A stretch of 64,000 bases of DNA from Bordetella sp. LUAb4 (GTDB lineage Bacteria > Pseudomonadota > Gammaproteobacteria > Burkholderiales > Burkholderiaceae_B). A model generated the notes under the pieces. The model had not been told where the DNA came from and ran no database searches. It saw only the letters and a list, made by a program, of their open reading frames with translations. The stretch covers positions 1-64,000 of the forward strand of contig NZ_JAHPZX010000008.1 in assembly GCF_021325795.1 (NCBI RefSeq), given 5' to 3'. This document shows positions 16,490 to 26,750 of this stretch, piece by piece. Both the position numbers and the translations under genes were made by a program. How positions within the stretch are numbered: the first letter of the stretch is position 1; each line of letters opens with the position of its first letter.

Positions 16490-17182
16490 TCAGGCCTCGG
16501 CCGATTCGCTGGTGCTGGCCACGCTTTCCAGCATATAGCCCAGCCCCCGTACCGTGACGATGCGGATGTCGCTGCCTGCCAACTTCTTGCGCAGGCGGTG
16601 CAGCACCACTTCGATGGCGTCCGGATTGGCCTCGCTGTCGTGGTTGAAGACCTTGCCGAATAACTGCGACTTGTCCACCGGATAACCGCTGCGGGTCAGC
16701 AGCGCGGCCAGGGCGGCGTGTTCGCGCGGCGTCAGGAACAGCAGCGAGCCGTCCAGCGTAAAAGCACGGCTTTCGCTGTCATAGGCCAGCGAGCCGCATT
16801 GCAGCCGCGGATGCTGGCGGCCACGGCTGCGCCGCACCAGGGCGGTCAGGCGTGCCTCCAGCTCTTCCAGGGCAAACGGCTTGGTCAGGAAATCGTCAGC
16901 CCCCAGATTCAGCCCGCGCACGCGATCTTGCAGGGCGCCCTGCGCGGTCAGCACCAGGACCGGCGTACGGTCGTCGCGGTTGCGCATTTCACGCAGCACG
17001 ACCAGGCCGTGCTTGTCCGGCAGGCGCAAGTCCATCACGATGGCGTCGTACTCGGTACCCGCCATGAAAGCCTCGGCCGTGCGGGCATCCGCCGCATGGT
17101 CGGGTACGAAACCGCTCTGAGCCAGGGCACGCACCAGCCACGATGCCATATCTCTTTCATCTTCAACCAGCAATATGCGCAT
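16490..17182 (-). CDS. tctD: TctD-type OmpR-family response regulator
   Basis: 230 residues from ATG 17182 with a GGAGGAG site. Receiver domain (1-115): acidic pair in LLVEDERD, phospho-acceptor Asp in [12 protein letters not shown], conserved Lys in [11 protein letters not shown]. The C-terminal winged helix (about 130-225) includes [17 protein letters not shown] and [10 protein letters not shown]...VRGLGYML. It should act on the neighbouring tctBA promoter. The start lies 20 bases inside the end of rppH, so rppH-tctD-tctE may be co-transcribed. Confidence 0.92.
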   Translation of the reverse strand: MRILLVEDERDMASWLVRALAQSGFVPDHAADARTAEAFMAGTEYDAIVMDLRLPDKHGLVVLREMRNRDDRTPVLVLTAQGALQDRVRGLNLGADDFLTKPFALEELEARLTALVRRSRGRQHPRLQCGSLAYDSESRAFTLDGSLLFLTPREHAALAALLTRSGYPVDKSQLFGKVFNHDSEANPDAIEVVLHRLRKKLAGSDIRIVTVRGLGYMLESVASTSESAEA

Positions 17183-17735
17183 GCCCGTCGGCTCCTCCGC
17201 CCGAGTTTTCGCCGGCCCGCTGCCCGTGCACGCGTTGGCGCAGGTAGCGGGTTTCATGGTGACGCCGGAACAGGATCGTCGACAGCTCGTTCAACGCGTT
17301 GGTATAGACGTCGCGCTTGAACTCGATGACCGCATCCAGCGGCACCCAGTATTGGCTCCAACGCCAAGCGTCAAATTCCGGATGCTGCGTCGCCCTCAGG
17401 CAGACATCGCTGTCGCGCCCGATAAGTCGTAGCAGGAACCAGATCTGCTTCTGCCCTTTGTAATGGCCACGCCATTCGCGCCGGACGAAATGGTCCGGCA
17501 CGTTGTAGCGCAGCCAATCGCGTGTACGTCCCAATATCCGGACATGCTCGGGATTCAACCCTACCTCTTCATGGAGTTCGCGGTACATGGCCTGTACGGG
17601 ACTCTCTCCGTACTTGATGCCACCCTGCGGGAATTGCCACGCATGTTCCCGGATCCGCTTACCCCAAAAGACCTCGTTTTTGCTATTTACGAGAATGATG
17701 CCGACATTGGGACGGTAGCCTTCGCGGTCAAGCAT
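17163..17735 (-). CDS. rppH: RNA pyrophosphohydrolase (Nudix)
   Basis: 190 residues. RppH removes pyrophosphate from 5'-triphosphorylated mRNA and starts its decay. The N-terminus [15 protein letters not shown] and the Nudix box starting at Gly38 (GGIKYGESP..., with RELHEEVGL) match the family closely, as does FPQGG just before. The last 30 residues are a polar His/Gly/Arg-rich tail typical of betaproteobacterial forms. Divergent from proS with a 66-base shared promoter region. Its 3' end overlaps tctD. Confidence 0.94.
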   Translation of the reverse strand: MLDREGYRPNVGIILVNSKNEVFWGKRIREHAWQFPQGGIKYGESPVQAMYRELHEEVGLNPEHVRILGRTRDWLRYNVPDHFVRREWRGHYKGQKQIWFLLRLIGRDSDVCLRATQHPEFDAWRWSQYWVPLDAVIEFKRDVYTNALNELSTILFRRHHETRYLRQRVHGQRAGENSGGGADGHAHIAG

Positions 17736-17801
17736 GGGCCACCCCCAGCAAATTCAATACAATTACGCCTGATTATACGTACCTGCCGTCACCTGGAAAC
17801 C

Positions 17802-19535
17802 ATGCGCGCCTCCAACTATCACATCAATACCCTCAAAGAGGCTCCGGCCGAAGCCGAAGTCGTCAGCCATCAGCTCATGACGCGTGCGGGCATGATCCGC
17901 AAGCTGGCCGGCGGCATCTATACGTACATGCCCTTGGGCCTGCGCGTCATCCGCAAGATCGAGAATATCGTCCGGCAGGAAATGAACGCCGCGGGCGCCA
18001 TCGAACTGCTGATGCCGGTGGTGCAGCCCGCCGAGCTGTGGCAGGAATCGGGCCGCTGGGTGCAGTACGGTCCCGAGCTGTTGCGCATCAAGGACCGCCA
18101 TGACCGCGATTTCGTCCTGCAGCCCACTTCCGAGGAAGTGATCACTGACATCGCGCGCAACGAAATCCATAGCTGGCGCCAGTTGCCGGTGAATTTCTAC
18201 CACATCCAGACCAAGTTCCGGGACGAACGCCGCCCCCGCTTCGGCCTGATGCGTGGCCGCGAATTCACCATGAAGGACGCTTATTCCTTCGACCGTGATG
18301 AAACCAGCGCGCTGGCCAGCTACGACATCATGTACGCCGCGTACATGAAGATCTTCACCCGCCTGGGCCTGGAGTTCCGTGCCGTGGCGGCGGACACCGG
18401 TTCGATCGGCGGCACGCGCAGCCATGAATTCCAGGTCATCGCCGATACCGGCGAAGACCTGATCGTCTACAACCCCGACAGCCAATACGCGGCCAATATC
18501 GAACTGGCCGAATCCGGCCCGCTGATCGCCGAACGCGGCGTCGCCGGCCGCGCCCTGGAAGCGGTGCCCACCCCGGGCGCCGCCAAGTGCGAGGACGTCG
18601 CCGCCTTCCTGAAGATTCCGTTGGAAACCACGGTGAAGTCCATTGTGCTGGCCACCGAACCCAAGGAAGGCCCGGCCCAGATTTGGCTGCTGCTGCTGCG
18701 CGGGGACCACACCCTGAACGAGATCAAGGCGGCCAAGGTGGCGGGCTTGAAGGACGGCTTCCGCTTCGCCACGGAAGCTGAAATCGTCGAGCATTTCGGC
18801 TGCAAGCCCGGCTATCTGGGACCGATCAAGACGGCAAAACCCGTACGCGTGGTGGCCGACACGACGGTGGCGAAGATGCACGACATCGTCTGCGGCGCCA
18901 ACCGCGAGGACTTCCATTACGTCGGCATGAACTGGGGCCGCGACCTGGCGGAGCCGGAAGCGGTGGCCGACCTGCGCAACGTCGTGGCCGGCGACCCCGC
19001 CCCGGACGGCCAGGGCACGCTGGCGATCCAGCGCGGCATCGAGGTGGGCCACGTGTTCTTCCTCGGCACCAAGTACTCGGAAGCGCTGAAAGCCACCTTC
19101 CTGGACGAGACCGGCAAGCCCGCCACCATTCAGATGGGTTGCTATGGCATCGGCGTGACGCGCATCGCCGCCGCGGCGATCGAGCAAAATCATGACGACA
19201 AGGGTATTATCTGGCCCCGCCCCATCGCCCCCTTCGAGGTGGTGATCTGCCCGGTGGGCTGGGGCAAAAGTGAAACAGTTCGTAACACCGCTAACGATCT
19301 CTACGAATCGCTGCGCGAGCGTGGCATCGATGTGCTGCTCGACGACCGCGATGCCCGCCCGGGTGTCATGTTCGCCGAATGGGAACTCATCGGCGTGCCG
19401 CTGCGAGTAACAGTTGGAGAGCGCGGTCTCAAGGATGGCGTGCTGGAATTGCAGGCCCGGCGTGAGACTGAAGCGGCCAAGGTAGGCTTGGACGAAGCGC
19501 TGGATCAGATATTGGCCAAGCTGGACACCCTTTGA
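17802..19535 (+). CDS. proS: Prolyl-tRNA synthetase
   Basis: 577 residues from ATG 17802, the usual size of the bacterial long form with the cis-editing (INS) domain. Class II motifs are visible: motif 1 around [17 protein letters not shown], motif 2 [19 protein letters not shown], motif 3 [17 protein letters not shown]. The editing domain lies between motifs 2 and 3 (about residues 230-400). The C-terminus carries the anticodon-binding domain ([17 protein letters not shown]). The frame opens far upstream inside rppH sequence on the other strand, which is not coding. Its stop overlaps the TTG start of ybgC. Confidence 0.97.
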   Translation: MRASNYHINTLKEAPAEAEVVSHQLMTRAGMIRKLAGGIYTYMPLGLRVIRKIENIVRQEMNAAGAIELLMPVVQPAELWQESGRWVQYGPELLRIKDRHDRDFVLQPTSEEVITDIARNEIHSWRQLPVNFYHIQTKFRDERRPRFGLMRGREFTMKDAYSFDRDETSALASYDIMYAAYMKIFTRLGLEFRAVAADTGSIGGTRSHEFQVIADTGEDLIVYNPDSQYAANIELAESGPLIAERGVAGRALEAVPTPGAAKCEDVAAFLKIPLETTVKSIVLATEPKEGPAQIWLLLLRGDHTLNEIKAAKVAGLKDGFRFATEAEIVEHFGCKPGYLGPIKTAKPVRVVADTTVAKMHDIVCGANREDFHYVGMNWGRDLAEPEAVADLRNVVAGDPAPDGQGTLAIQRGIEVGHVFFLGTKYSEALKATFLDETGKPATIQMGCYGIGVTRIAAAAIEQNHDDKGIIWPRPIAPFEVVICPVGWGKSETVRNTANDLYESLRERGIDVLLDDRDARPGVMFAEWELIGVPLRVTVGERGLKDGVLELQARRETEAAKVGLDEALDQILAKLDTL

Positions 19536-19954
19536 TTGCTTCCCCCTCTCAGGTTTCGACGCTGGTCATCCGTGTCTACTACGAAGATACGGATGCCGGC
19601 GGAATCGTCTTCTACGCGAACTACCTAAAATTCATGGAGCGCGCTCGTACGGAATGGCTGCGTACCCTCGGGTATGGGCAAAACCGTATGGCCGCCGAGG
19701 CCGGCCGCATCTTCGTGGTGGTCGGTTTGGACATGTCTTACCGCAAGCCGGCGCGACTCGACGATCTCCTCACAGTTGAAACCTCGGTTACACGACTCGG
19801 GCGAGCTTCGATACACTTCGCGCAGCGGGTGCTTCGCGAGGGGGAACTGCTGGCCGCCGGGAACATCCAAGTGGGTTGTGTGGATGCAAGCAGCCTGCGG
19901 CCCGCGGAACTACCCAAGGACCTCCGCGCAACACTGGAATCTATTCAGGGATAA
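19532..19954 (+). CDS. ybgC: Tol-Pal-associated acyl-CoA thioesterase YbgC
   Basis: 140-residue hotdog-fold 4HBT thioesterase. The active-site pattern [29 protein letters not shown] (residues 16-45; catalytic Asp in EDTDAGG) is the YbgC signature. E. coli YbgC hydrolyses short and medium acyl-CoAs and is encoded with tol-pal. The likely start is TTG at 19532, sharing a TTGA with the proS stop; no ATG is available before the first conserved strand. It heads the tolQRAB-pal-cpoB run. Confidence 0.9.
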   Translation: MIASPSQVSTLVIRVYYEDTDAGGIVFYANYLKFMERARTEWLRTLGYGQNRMAAEAGRIFVVVGLDMSYRKPARLDDLLTVETSVTRLGRASIHFAQRVLREGELLAAGNIQVGCVDASSLRPAELPKDLRATLESIQG

Positions 19955-19956
19955 AA

Positions 19957-20631
19957 ATGCAAGTCTCCAACGACATGTCGTTGTTTACGCTGATCGGCCA
20001 CGCCAGCGTGCCGGTCCAGCTCATCATGCTGATGCTCCTGGGCATTTCCATCATGTCCTGGACGTATATCTTCGGCAAACTGATCGCCATCAAGCGGGCG
20101 CATCAGCAGACCCGCCGCTTCGAAGATGACTTCTGGTCGGGTGGCGACCTGTCCATGCTGCAGCAGGCAGTCGCCAGCCGGCGTGCCGAACAGGGCGCGC
20201 TGGCCCGCATCTTCGATGCCGGCATGACCGAATTCCTCAAGGCCCGGCGCGGCAGTGCCAGCGCCGACGCGTTGCTGGACGGCCCGCGCCGCGCCATGCG
20301 CGCCGCCTATCAGCGTGAGATGGATGCGCTGGAGTCGCACCTGAATTTCCTGGCGTCGGCCGGTTCGGTCAGCCCGTATATCGGTCTGCTGGGTACGGTC
20401 TGGGGCATCATGCACGCCTTCATCGGCCTGTCCAATATGCAGCAGGCCACGCTGGCTTCGGTGGCGCCCGGGATTGCCGAAGCGCTGATCGCCACGGCCA
20501 TCGGCCTGTTCGCCGCCATTCCGGCGGTGGTGGCCTACAACCGCTTCACCAATGACATCGACCGCCTCTCGATCCGTTTCGACAGCTTTGTCGATGAGTT
20601 CCTGAACATTCTGCAACGGCAGGTGCGCTGA
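19957..20631 (+). CDS. tolQ: Tol-Pal system protein TolQ
   Basis: 224 residues, inner membrane, three membrane segments (about 15-38, 130-155 and 165-195). TolQ and TolR form the proton-driven motor that energises TolA for outer-membrane invagination at division. The conserved region VSPYIGLLGTVWGIMHAF and APGIAEALIATAIGLFAAIPAVVAYN is clear. ATG 19957 follows two bases after the ybgC stop. Confidence 0.95.
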   Translation: MQVSNDMSLFTLIGHASVPVQLIMLMLLGISIMSWTYIFGKLIAIKRAHQQTRRFEDDFWSGGDLSMLQQAVASRRAEQGALARIFDAGMTEFLKARRGSASADALLDGPRRAMRAAYQREMDALESHLNFLASAGSVSPYIGLLGTVWGIMHAFIGLSNMQQATLASVAPGIAEALIATAIGLFAAIPAVVAYNRFTNDIDRLSIRFDSFVDEFLNILQRQVR

Positions 20632-21116
20632 TGGGATCGATGCGTTCGGGCGGCCGCGCCGGCCGCCGCATGAAATCCGACATCAATGTGGTGCCTTACA
20701 TCGACGTGATGCTGGTACTGCTGGTGATCTTCATGGTCACGGCGCCCCTGATCACGCCCGGGCTGATCAACCTGCCTTCGGTGGGCGCGGCGTCCGATGT
20801 GCCGGTCAAGCCGCTGGAAGTGCAGATTTCGTCCAATGGCGAGATCGCGCTGCGCATGCGGGAGCCGGGCGCGAACCCTGAAACCATCGCCCGCGCCGAC
20901 CTGGTCAATCAGGTGCGCCAGCGCATCACCGCCGAAACGCCGGTGGTGATCGCGGCCGACGGCAAGGTGCCCTACGAATCGGTGATGAAGGTCATGGACG
21001 AGCTGCGCGTCAATGGCGTGACGCGGTTGGGCCTGCTGGTCGACCAGCAGTCTTCGACCGGCGCCGCGGCCAGTGCCGCCGGCCAGCCGCAGGCGCAACC
21101 GGCCCGGCGTCGCTAA
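20631..21116 (+). CDS. tolR: Tol-Pal system protein TolR
   Basis: 161 residues, overlapping the tolQ stop by one base (TGATG). One N-terminal membrane segment (about 22-45) contains the proton-pathway Asp in YIDVMLVLLVIFM, after the family lead-in MKSDINVVPY. The periplasmic ExbD/TolR domain follows, and the last 20 residues are Ala/Gln-rich. Confidence 0.94.
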   Translation: MGSMRSGGRAGRRMKSDINVVPYIDVMLVLLVIFMVTAPLITPGLINLPSVGAASDVPVKPLEVQISSNGEIALRMREPGANPETIARADLVNQVRQRITAETPVVIAADGKVPYESVMKVMDELRVNGVTRLGLLVDQQSSTGAAASAAGQPQAQPARRR

Positions 21117-21164
21117 GGCGCCCCGCCGCCGCGCCGCGCCGTCGAACCTTCCACAGCACTATTC

Positions 21165-22343
21165 ATGACGCCTCCTCCGATCATCAAACACCACAGCGGA
21201 CCGCCCGAGCGCCCGCCTGTCCAGGACAACTGGAAGGCGCTGGGGCTGGCTTTGCTGGCCCACCTGCTGTTGTTCCTGGTTCTGATCTTCGGGGTCAACT
21301 GGCGCACGGAAAATCCGGGTCCGGTGCAGGTGCAGCTGTGGGCCAAGGGCGATACGCCCGACGCCGCGCCGCCGCCTCCGCAGCCGCAACCCAAGCCACA
21401 GCCTCAGCCGGAACCGCAGCCGCAAACTCCGCCGCCGCCGCCGCCCCAGCCGGCGCCTGCCCCGCCGCCCCCTACACCGGCGCCGCAAGCCCAGCCCAAG
21501 GACGAGCCGGATCCGGAAATCGCGCTGGAAGAGGCGCGCAAGAAGAAAGAGCAGGAAGAAAAAGACCGCCAGGCCGCTGAAGCGGCCAAGGAAAAGGCGC
21601 GCCTGGAACAGGAACGCAAGGACGCGGCCGAGAAGGAAAAGGCCAAGCTGGAACAGCAACGCAAGGACGCCGAGAAAGCGGCCGCCGCCAAGGCTGCCGC
21701 AGAGAAGGCAGCCGCTGACAAGGCGGCTGCCGACAAGGCCGCCGCGGAGAAAGCGGCTGCTGAAAAAGCCGCCGCCGACAAAGCCGCTGCCGAAAAGGCT
21801 GCCGCCGACAAAGCGGCTGCTGAAAAGAAGGCCAAGGACGACGCCGCCAAGAAGGCCGCCGCGGACAAGGCCGCGGCTGAGAAAGCGGCCGCCGACAAGG
21901 CTGCTGCTGAAAAAGCGGCGGCTGAAAAGGCGGCCGCCGAAAAAGCCGCCGCTGCCAAGAAGGCCGCGGCCGACAAGGCGCTGCGCGATGCCTTCCGCAA
22001 CGACGCCATGGGCGCCGCAGGCATACCAAACGGCACCGCCGACCGCAATCAGGCAGGTGGTGGACGTGACGACGGCTACGGCGCCAAGGTGCGTGCCTGC
22101 ATTCAGCCTGGCGTGTCGTACCCGACACCGCCGCGCGCCGGTTCGCAAAATCCGACGACCGAATACCGGGTACAGTTACGTTCGGATGGAAGCGTTGGTG
22201 GCCTGACCCTGACGCGCTCTTCGGGCAACACAGGTTTCGACCGCGCGGTCGAAACCGGAATCCGCCGCTGCAATCCGTTCCCCAAGCCTTCGACTGGACG
22301 GTACGAGCCGCTGATCGACGTAATTTATCGAATGTACGACTGA
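21165..22343 (+). CDS. tolA: Tol-Pal system protein TolA
   Basis: 392 residues. Domain I: one membrane anchor (about 22-44). Then a Pro/Gln-rich stretch (about 62-110), and a long alpha-helical domain II (about 120-275) built of KAAAEKAAAD-type repeats. Domain III is the globular C-terminus (about 290-392; YGAKVRACIQPGVSYP, FDRAVETGIRRCNPFPKP, the two Cys as in the TolA fold). It spans the periplasm to link the TolQR motor to Pal and TolB. Repeat number is likely to vary between strains. Confidence 0.95.
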   Translation: MTPPPIIKHHSGPPERPPVQDNWKALGLALLAHLLLFLVLIFGVNWRTENPGPVQVQLWAKGDTPDAAPPPPQPQPKPQPQPEPQPQTPPPPPPQPAPAPPPPTPAPQAQPKDEPDPEIALEEARKKKEQEEKDRQAAEAAKEKARLEQERKDAAEKEKAKLEQQRKDAEKAAAAKAAAEKAAADKAAADKAAAEKAAAEKAAADKAAAEKAAADKAAAEKKAKDDAAKKAAADKAAAEKAAADKAAAEKAAAEKAAAEKAAAAKKAAADKALRDAFRNDAMGAAGIPNGTADRNQAGGGRDDGYGAKVRACIQPGVSYPTPPRAGSQNPTTEYRVQLRSDGSVGGLTLTRSSGNTGFDRAVETGIRRCNPFPKPSTGRYEPLIDVIYRMYD

Positions 22344-22359
22344 CAGGAGATTGCCTTTC

Positions 22360-23673
22360 ATGACCCCCGTCTCTAGCCGACCTGCGCAACACCCTGTTTT
22401 GCGGATGTATGCCTTGGGCCTGCTGCTGTTGCTGGCGGCCCTGTTCATCGGGCGCCCGGCCCACGCGCAACTGCGCGTGGACATTTCCGGCACCGGCGCC
22501 ACCCAATACCCCGTGGCCATCGCCGACTTCGCGGTGGACGACGCCCATGGCCGCGCCCTGGCCGAAATCATCCGTGCGGACTTGAATCGCACCGGCCAAT
22601 TCCGCCTGATCAACGCCGCCGGCGCCGGCCTCAACGTCGACAGCCCCGTGGCCTACGACGACTGGCGTGGCAAGGGCGCGGACTTCCTCGCCTACGGCAG
22701 CATCCAGCGTGGCGCCGATGGCCGCTACGATGTGCGCTACCGCCTGGCCGATACGGTCAAGAAGGGTCAGCTCGACGGCGTGGCCTTCTCCGGCACGGAG
22801 CAAGAGCTGCGTCGCGTCGCGCACCAGATAGCCGATCGCATCTACGAAAAAATCACGGGCGTGCGGGGTGTGTTCTCGACCCGCATCGCCTATGTACTGA
22901 AGCTGGGCAGCACCTACGAATTGCAGGTCGCCGATGCTGATGGCCAGAACCCGCAGGTCGCCCTGCGTTCGCGCGAACCCATCATTTCGCCGGCCTGGTC
23001 ACCTGACGGCAGCCGCCTGGCGTATGTGAGCTTCGAATCAGGCAAGCCGGTGGTGTACATCCGCACGCTGTCGTCCACCGCGCGCGTGCCTATCGCCAAC
23101 TACAAGGGCAACAACTCGGCGCCGGCCTGGTCGCCGGACGGCAGCATGCTGGCCGTGGCATTGACCCGCGATGGCTTGTCCCAGATCTATGTCTTGAATG
23201 CCGACGGCTCGAACCTGCGCCGTATCACCCGCTCGCCGGGCATCGATACGGAACCCGCGTTCACGCCTGACGGCCGTTCCATTGTTTTCACGAGTGACCG
23301 TAGCGGCGGCCCGCAGATCTACCAGGTAGGTCTGGACGGTGGCGAACCGCGTCGCCTGACGTTTAATGGCGGTTACAACATATCACCCCGAATTTCCCCA
23401 GACGGTTCGACGCTCCTGTACGTTGCTAGACGCGACGGTGCGTTTCGCATCGCTTCGTTAAACCTGTCGTCCGGTAGCGAATCCTTGTTGACTGATGGTC
23501 GTGATGATCAGTCTCCCAGTTTCGCGCCGAACGGAATGCAGGTACTCTATGCCGCCATCCAAGGCGGACGTAGTGTTCTTGCGGGGGTATCGAGTGACGG
23601 CCGCGTACGGCAGACGCTTTCGGTACTGAATGGGGAAATACGTGAACCAACTTGGGGCCCATTTACCCGATAA
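22360..23673 (+). CDS. tolB: Tol-Pal system protein TolB
   Basis: 437 residues from ATG 22360, nine bases after AGGAG (a TTG nine bases upstream abuts the site and is unlikely). A signal peptide ends at RPAHAQ (about residue 37). A N-terminal alpha/beta domain (about 40-160) leads to a six-bladed WD-like propeller (about 170-437) with the repeating SPAWSPDGSRLAYVSF / APAWSPDGSMLAVAL pattern. It binds Pal in the periplasm. Confidence 0.95.
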   Translation: MTPVSSRPAQHPVLRMYALGLLLLLAALFIGRPAHAQLRVDISGTGATQYPVAIADFAVDDAHGRALAEIIRADLNRTGQFRLINAAGAGLNVDSPVAYDDWRGKGADFLAYGSIQRGADGRYDVRYRLADTVKKGQLDGVAFSGTEQELRRVAHQIADRIYEKITGVRGVFSTRIAYVLKLGSTYELQVADADGQNPQVALRSREPIISPAWSPDGSRLAYVSFESGKPVVYIRTLSSTARVPIANYKGNNSAPAWSPDGSMLAVALTRDGLSQIYVLNADGSNLRRITRSPGIDTEPAFTPDGRSIVFTSDRSGGPQIYQVGLDGGEPRRLTFNGGYNISPRISPDGSTLLYVARRDGAFRIASLNLSSGSESLLTDGRDDQSPSFAPNGMQVLYAAIQGGRSVLAGVSSDGRVRQTLSVLNGEIREPTWGPFTR

Positions 23674-23704
23674 CACGTGTGACTCTCTCTTCAAAGGAAC
23701 TATC

Positions 23705-24208
23705 ATGAAGTCGCGCATTGCCAAAAGCTTGACCATTGCCGCTCTGGCCGCCACGCTGGCAGCTTGCAGCTCCGTCCCTCTCGACGACAAAGCGGGTCAG
23801 GGCGCTGGCGCTGGCCAAGGCTCGTCCGCCAACACCGGCGAGATCCTTGATCCCTTCAACCCCCAAAGCATCCTGGCGCAACAGCGCTCGGTGTACTTCG
23901 ACTTCGACAGCTACACGGTGTCGGACCAGTACCGCGGTCTCGTGGAAACCCACGCCCGCTACCTGGCTTCGCATCCGCAGCAGCGCGTGAAAGTCGAAGG
24001 CAACACCGACGAACGCGGCGGTGCTGAGTACAACCTGGCCCTCGGTCAGCGCCGCGCGGATTCGGTACGCCGCACGATGACGCTGCTGGGTGTCAGCGAT
24101 CAGCAGATCGAAACCATCAGCTTCGGTAAGGAAAAGCCGAAGTCGACGGGTACGACCGAAGCCGATTTCGCGGAAAACCGCCGCGCGGACATCAACTATC
24201 TGCGTTAA
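23705..24208 (+). CDS. pal: Peptidoglycan-associated lipoprotein Pal
   Basis: 167 residues from ATG 23705. The signal peptide ends in a lipobox LAAC (Cys21), a substrate for Lgt, also encoded in this window. The OmpA-like peptidoglycan-binding domain (about 60-167) has VEGNTDERGGAEYNLALGQRRADSV. It anchors the outer membrane to the wall. Confidence 0.96.
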   Translation: MKSRIAKSLTIAALAATLAACSSVPLDDKAGQGAGAGQGSSANTGEILDPFNPQSILAQQRSVYFDFDSYTVSDQYRGLVETHARYLASHPQQRVKVEGNTDERGGAEYNLALGQRRADSVRRTMTLLGVSDQQIETISFGKEKPKSTGTTEADFAENRRADINYLR

Positions 24209-24313
24209 TCTCAACAACGCCTGATATTTGATAGCCCCACAATGCGTCGGGACGGTCTCATGGCCGCCCGGCGCTTGTTTTTTGTGGGGTCCCCTTCTTT
24301 CCCAGGAATTTTT

Positions 24314-25000
24314 ATGAGCGATCGAGTATCCCCTTTGCGTATGTTGGTAGCGGCCGCCGGCCTGGCTTTCGCCGCCCTGTCTTCCCCCGCCCACGCATTT
24401 GCCGATGACGATGCGCGCAAGGCCATTCTTGATCTGCGCCAGCAGCTCCAGCAACAGAACGATCAGAACGTGCGCGCGCGCCTGCAGTTGGCTGACCAGC
24501 TCCAGGCCCTGCAGACGCAGATCCAGCAGTTGCAGAACCAGCTTGAACTTGCCACCCGCCAGCCTGCCGGCGGCAACCGGGCCGGTGGCAATCCGGGCGA
24601 TACCGGCAGCGCGACCGCCGGCGACCCGCAAGAACAATCCGCTTATGACGGCGCCATCGATATGTACCGCAAAGGCCAGTACAAGGATGCCGCCGAGTCC
24701 CTGACCGCCTTCACCGCGCTGTATCCCAATAGCGAACTGGTGCCGTCCGCCCAGTTCTACCTGGGCAGCAGCCGCTACGCGCAGAAGGACTTCAAGGGCG
24801 CCATCGAACAACTCAACAACATGGTGCAGAAGTCGCCCGACAATGCCCGCGCGCCCGACGCCCTGCTGGTCGTGGCCGGCAGCCAGATCGAGCTGAACAA
24901 CCGTGCCGGTGCCAAGACGACGCTGCAACGCATCGTCAAGGACTACCCCACCACGCCCGCCGCCACCACGGCCAAGAGCCGCCTGCAACTGTTGCAGTGA
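24314..25000 (+). CDS. cpoB: Tol-Pal system protein CpoB (YbgF)
   Basis: 228 residues from ATG 24314 behind AGGA. Signal peptide ending PAHAF (about residue 28), a Gln/Leu-rich coiled coil (about 30-80), a Gly/Ala linker, then three TPR-type repeats (about 105-228; YDGAIDMYRKGQYKDAAESLTAF, SAQFYLGSSRYAQKDFKGAIEQL). CpoB coordinates TolA/Pal with PBP1B at division. The gap after pal holds a weak CCCCACAA ... TTGTGGGG inverted repeat that may attenuate read-through. Confidence 0.93.
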   Translation: MSDRVSPLRMLVAAAGLAFAALSSPAHAFADDDARKAILDLRQQLQQQNDQNVRARLQLADQLQALQTQIQQLQNQLELATRQPAGGNRAGGNPGDTGSATAGDPQEQSAYDGAIDMYRKGQYKDAAESLTAFTALYPNSELVPSAQFYLGSSRYAQKDFKGAIEQLNNMVQKSPDNARAPDALLVVAGSQIELNNRAGAKTTLQRIVKDYPTTPAATTAKSRLQLLQ

Positions 25001-25177
25001 CGCGGTGATGCAAGACTCCGGCGGCCAGGCGTCGCCGGAGCGCCGTGACAAGATGGGCTCTCCCGGGTCCTCCCGGGTAGGTCCGGAGCGCTAGAATCGA
25101 AGCTAGTCCGCGTGGCGGGGATCATTCCGGCGCGCGGTTCCGCTTTTTCCGCTGTCCGTTGTTTGCGCTGCGCCCCG

Positions 25178-26032
25178 ATGCGATCCGACTTCACACCTGA
25201 AATTCTCCACGCCGACCTCGCCAGGCCCGGCGCGCCTGGCCACCATGCGTTGGCCTATGCCACGGCTGGCCAGGGCACGCCCTTGCTGTTCCTGCACGGC
25301 TCGCTGTGCGACCTGCGCTACTGGAAGTACCAGATGCCGCCGCTGGCGCGCTGCTACCAGACTTTCAGCGTCAGCCTGCGCCACCACTGGCCGGAAACCT
25401 GGAACGGCGACGGCGACGACTTTTCCTTGCAACAGCACGTCGATGACATGGCTGTGTTCCTGCACGAACAGGCCGAAGGGCGCGCGGCCCACGTGGTCGG
25501 ACATTCGCGCGGCGGCCGTGTCGCATTCGAGCTGGCGCGGCAGCATCCGACGCTGGTTCGCAGCCTGGTACTGGCCGATCCAGGCCTGTCGATCAGCGAC
25601 GAAGAAGACCGGCGTGGCGACTTTCGCGTGCATGCCATGGAAGCGATACGGGCGGGCGACGTCGAAGGCGGCCTGGCCTTGTTCATCGATACGGTGACGG
25701 GCCCCGACACCTGGCGCCGCATGGTGCCCTGGTTCAAGGACATGGTGATCGATAATGCCAACACGCTGCTGGGCCAGGGCCGCGAGGCGAGCTACCGCTT
25801 GAAGGAAAGCGCCGCGCGCGCACTGGACAAGCCGGTGCTGTTGATCGGCGGCGCGCTTAGCCCCGCCCCCTACCCCGCCATCCTGGATATCCTGCAAAAT
25901 CTGCTGCCCAATGTGCGCCGGCTGGATATCCCCGGCTCCTCGCATGGCATGAACCTGGGGAATCCGCGCGCCTTCAACCATGCGCTGCTGGACTTCCTGG
26001 CGGCCTGTGAACACAGCCCGGCCTGCGCCTGA
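25178..26032 (+). CDS. Alpha/beta hydrolase
   Basis: 284 residues from ATG 25178; an in-frame GTG/ATG further upstream is possible. Alpha/beta hydrolase fold with an oxyanion-type FLHGSLCD motif, nucleophile elbow GHSRGG (Ser) and a late His in SSHGMNLGNP as the probable catalytic His. No signal peptide. Haloperoxidase- or lactonase-like enzymes have this pattern; no substrate can be named. Confidence 0.8.
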   Translation: MRSDFTPEILHADLARPGAPGHHALAYATAGQGTPLLFLHGSLCDLRYWKYQMPPLARCYQTFSVSLRHHWPETWNGDGDDFSLQQHVDDMAVFLHEQAEGRAAHVVGHSRGGRVAFELARQHPTLVRSLVLADPGLSISDEEDRRGDFRVHAMEAIRAGDVEGGLALFIDTVTGPDTWRRMVPWFKDMVIDNANTLLGQGREASYRLKESAARALDKPVLLIGGALSPAPYPAILDILQNLLPNVRRLDIPGSSHGMNLGNPRAFNHALLDFLAACEHSPACA

Positions 26033-26088
26033 TTAGCGGTCGCCTTGCCTCGGCTGTCTGAAGCGAAAACAACAAGAAGGATGGCCGC

Positions 26089-26643
26089 ATGTCCAGCACC
26101 GACATCATCTGGGACACGGTACGGACGGAGTTCTCCGACCTGCACGACCTTGCCAGCTTCACCCGGGTGTTCATCCGGCTGATGCTGGCCGTCATCCTGG
26201 GCGGCATACTCGGGTATGAACGCCAGAGCAGCGGCAAGCCGGCCGGCCTGCGTACGCACATGCTGGTGTCGCTGGGAGCCGCCTTGTTCGTGCTGGTGCC
26301 TTTGCAATCCGGCATGCCCGTGAACGACGTCAGTCGCGTGCTGCAGGGAGTGATCGCCGGCATCGGTTTCCTGGGCGCCGGCGCCATCATCAAGATGAGC
26401 GAGGAAGGCCAGATCAAGGGGCTGACCACCGCCGCCAGCATCTGGCTGACGGCCGCCATCGGGGTGGCCGCAGGGATGGGACGGGAAGCCACCGCGGTGT
26501 TCGCGACCTTGCTGGCCCTGATCATTCTTGGCGCGCTGCACAAGCTCGACAAGCACATCAGCGCCAAGCAGAAAAAGCATCACTCGCATGAGCAGGCGTC
26601 AAGCAACGATGCGCCGCCATCGGCTTATCGGGACGAAGATTAA
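26089..26643 (+). CDS. MgtC/SapB family membrane protein
   Basis: 184 residues with four or five membrane segments. The family hallmarks are clear: GGILGYERQSSGKPAGLRTHMLVSLGAALF (about 38-68) and GIGFLGAGAIIKM (about 95-107). MgtC proteins aid growth at low Mg2+ and inside macrophages and inhibit the F1Fo ATPase in Salmonella; this one lacks the large C-terminal domain of MgtC proper and is closer to SapB/YhiD size. The C-terminus is a polar Lys/His/Ser tail. Confidence 0.87.
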   Translation: MSSTDIIWDTVRTEFSDLHDLASFTRVFIRLMLAVILGGILGYERQSSGKPAGLRTHMLVSLGAALFVLVPLQSGMPVNDVSRVLQGVIAGIGFLGAGAIIKMSEEGQIKGLTTAASIWLTAAIGVAAGMGREATAVFATLLALIILGALHKLDKHISAKQKKHHSHEQASSNDAPPSAYRDED

Positions 26644-26750
26644 GGGCTCAGGCACGCGACTTGCTGATGGCGCGATCTTTCCAGATACAGTAAGTAACGT
26701 GCGGTACTATCTACGGCACCTACCCGATCAGCCCACTCTTAGCCCACCCC

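Noticed and set aside
21404-22148. Long minus-strand open frames opposite tolA
   Set aside because: Complement of the Ala/Lys-rich tolA repeat, which lacks stop codons on both strands by composition.
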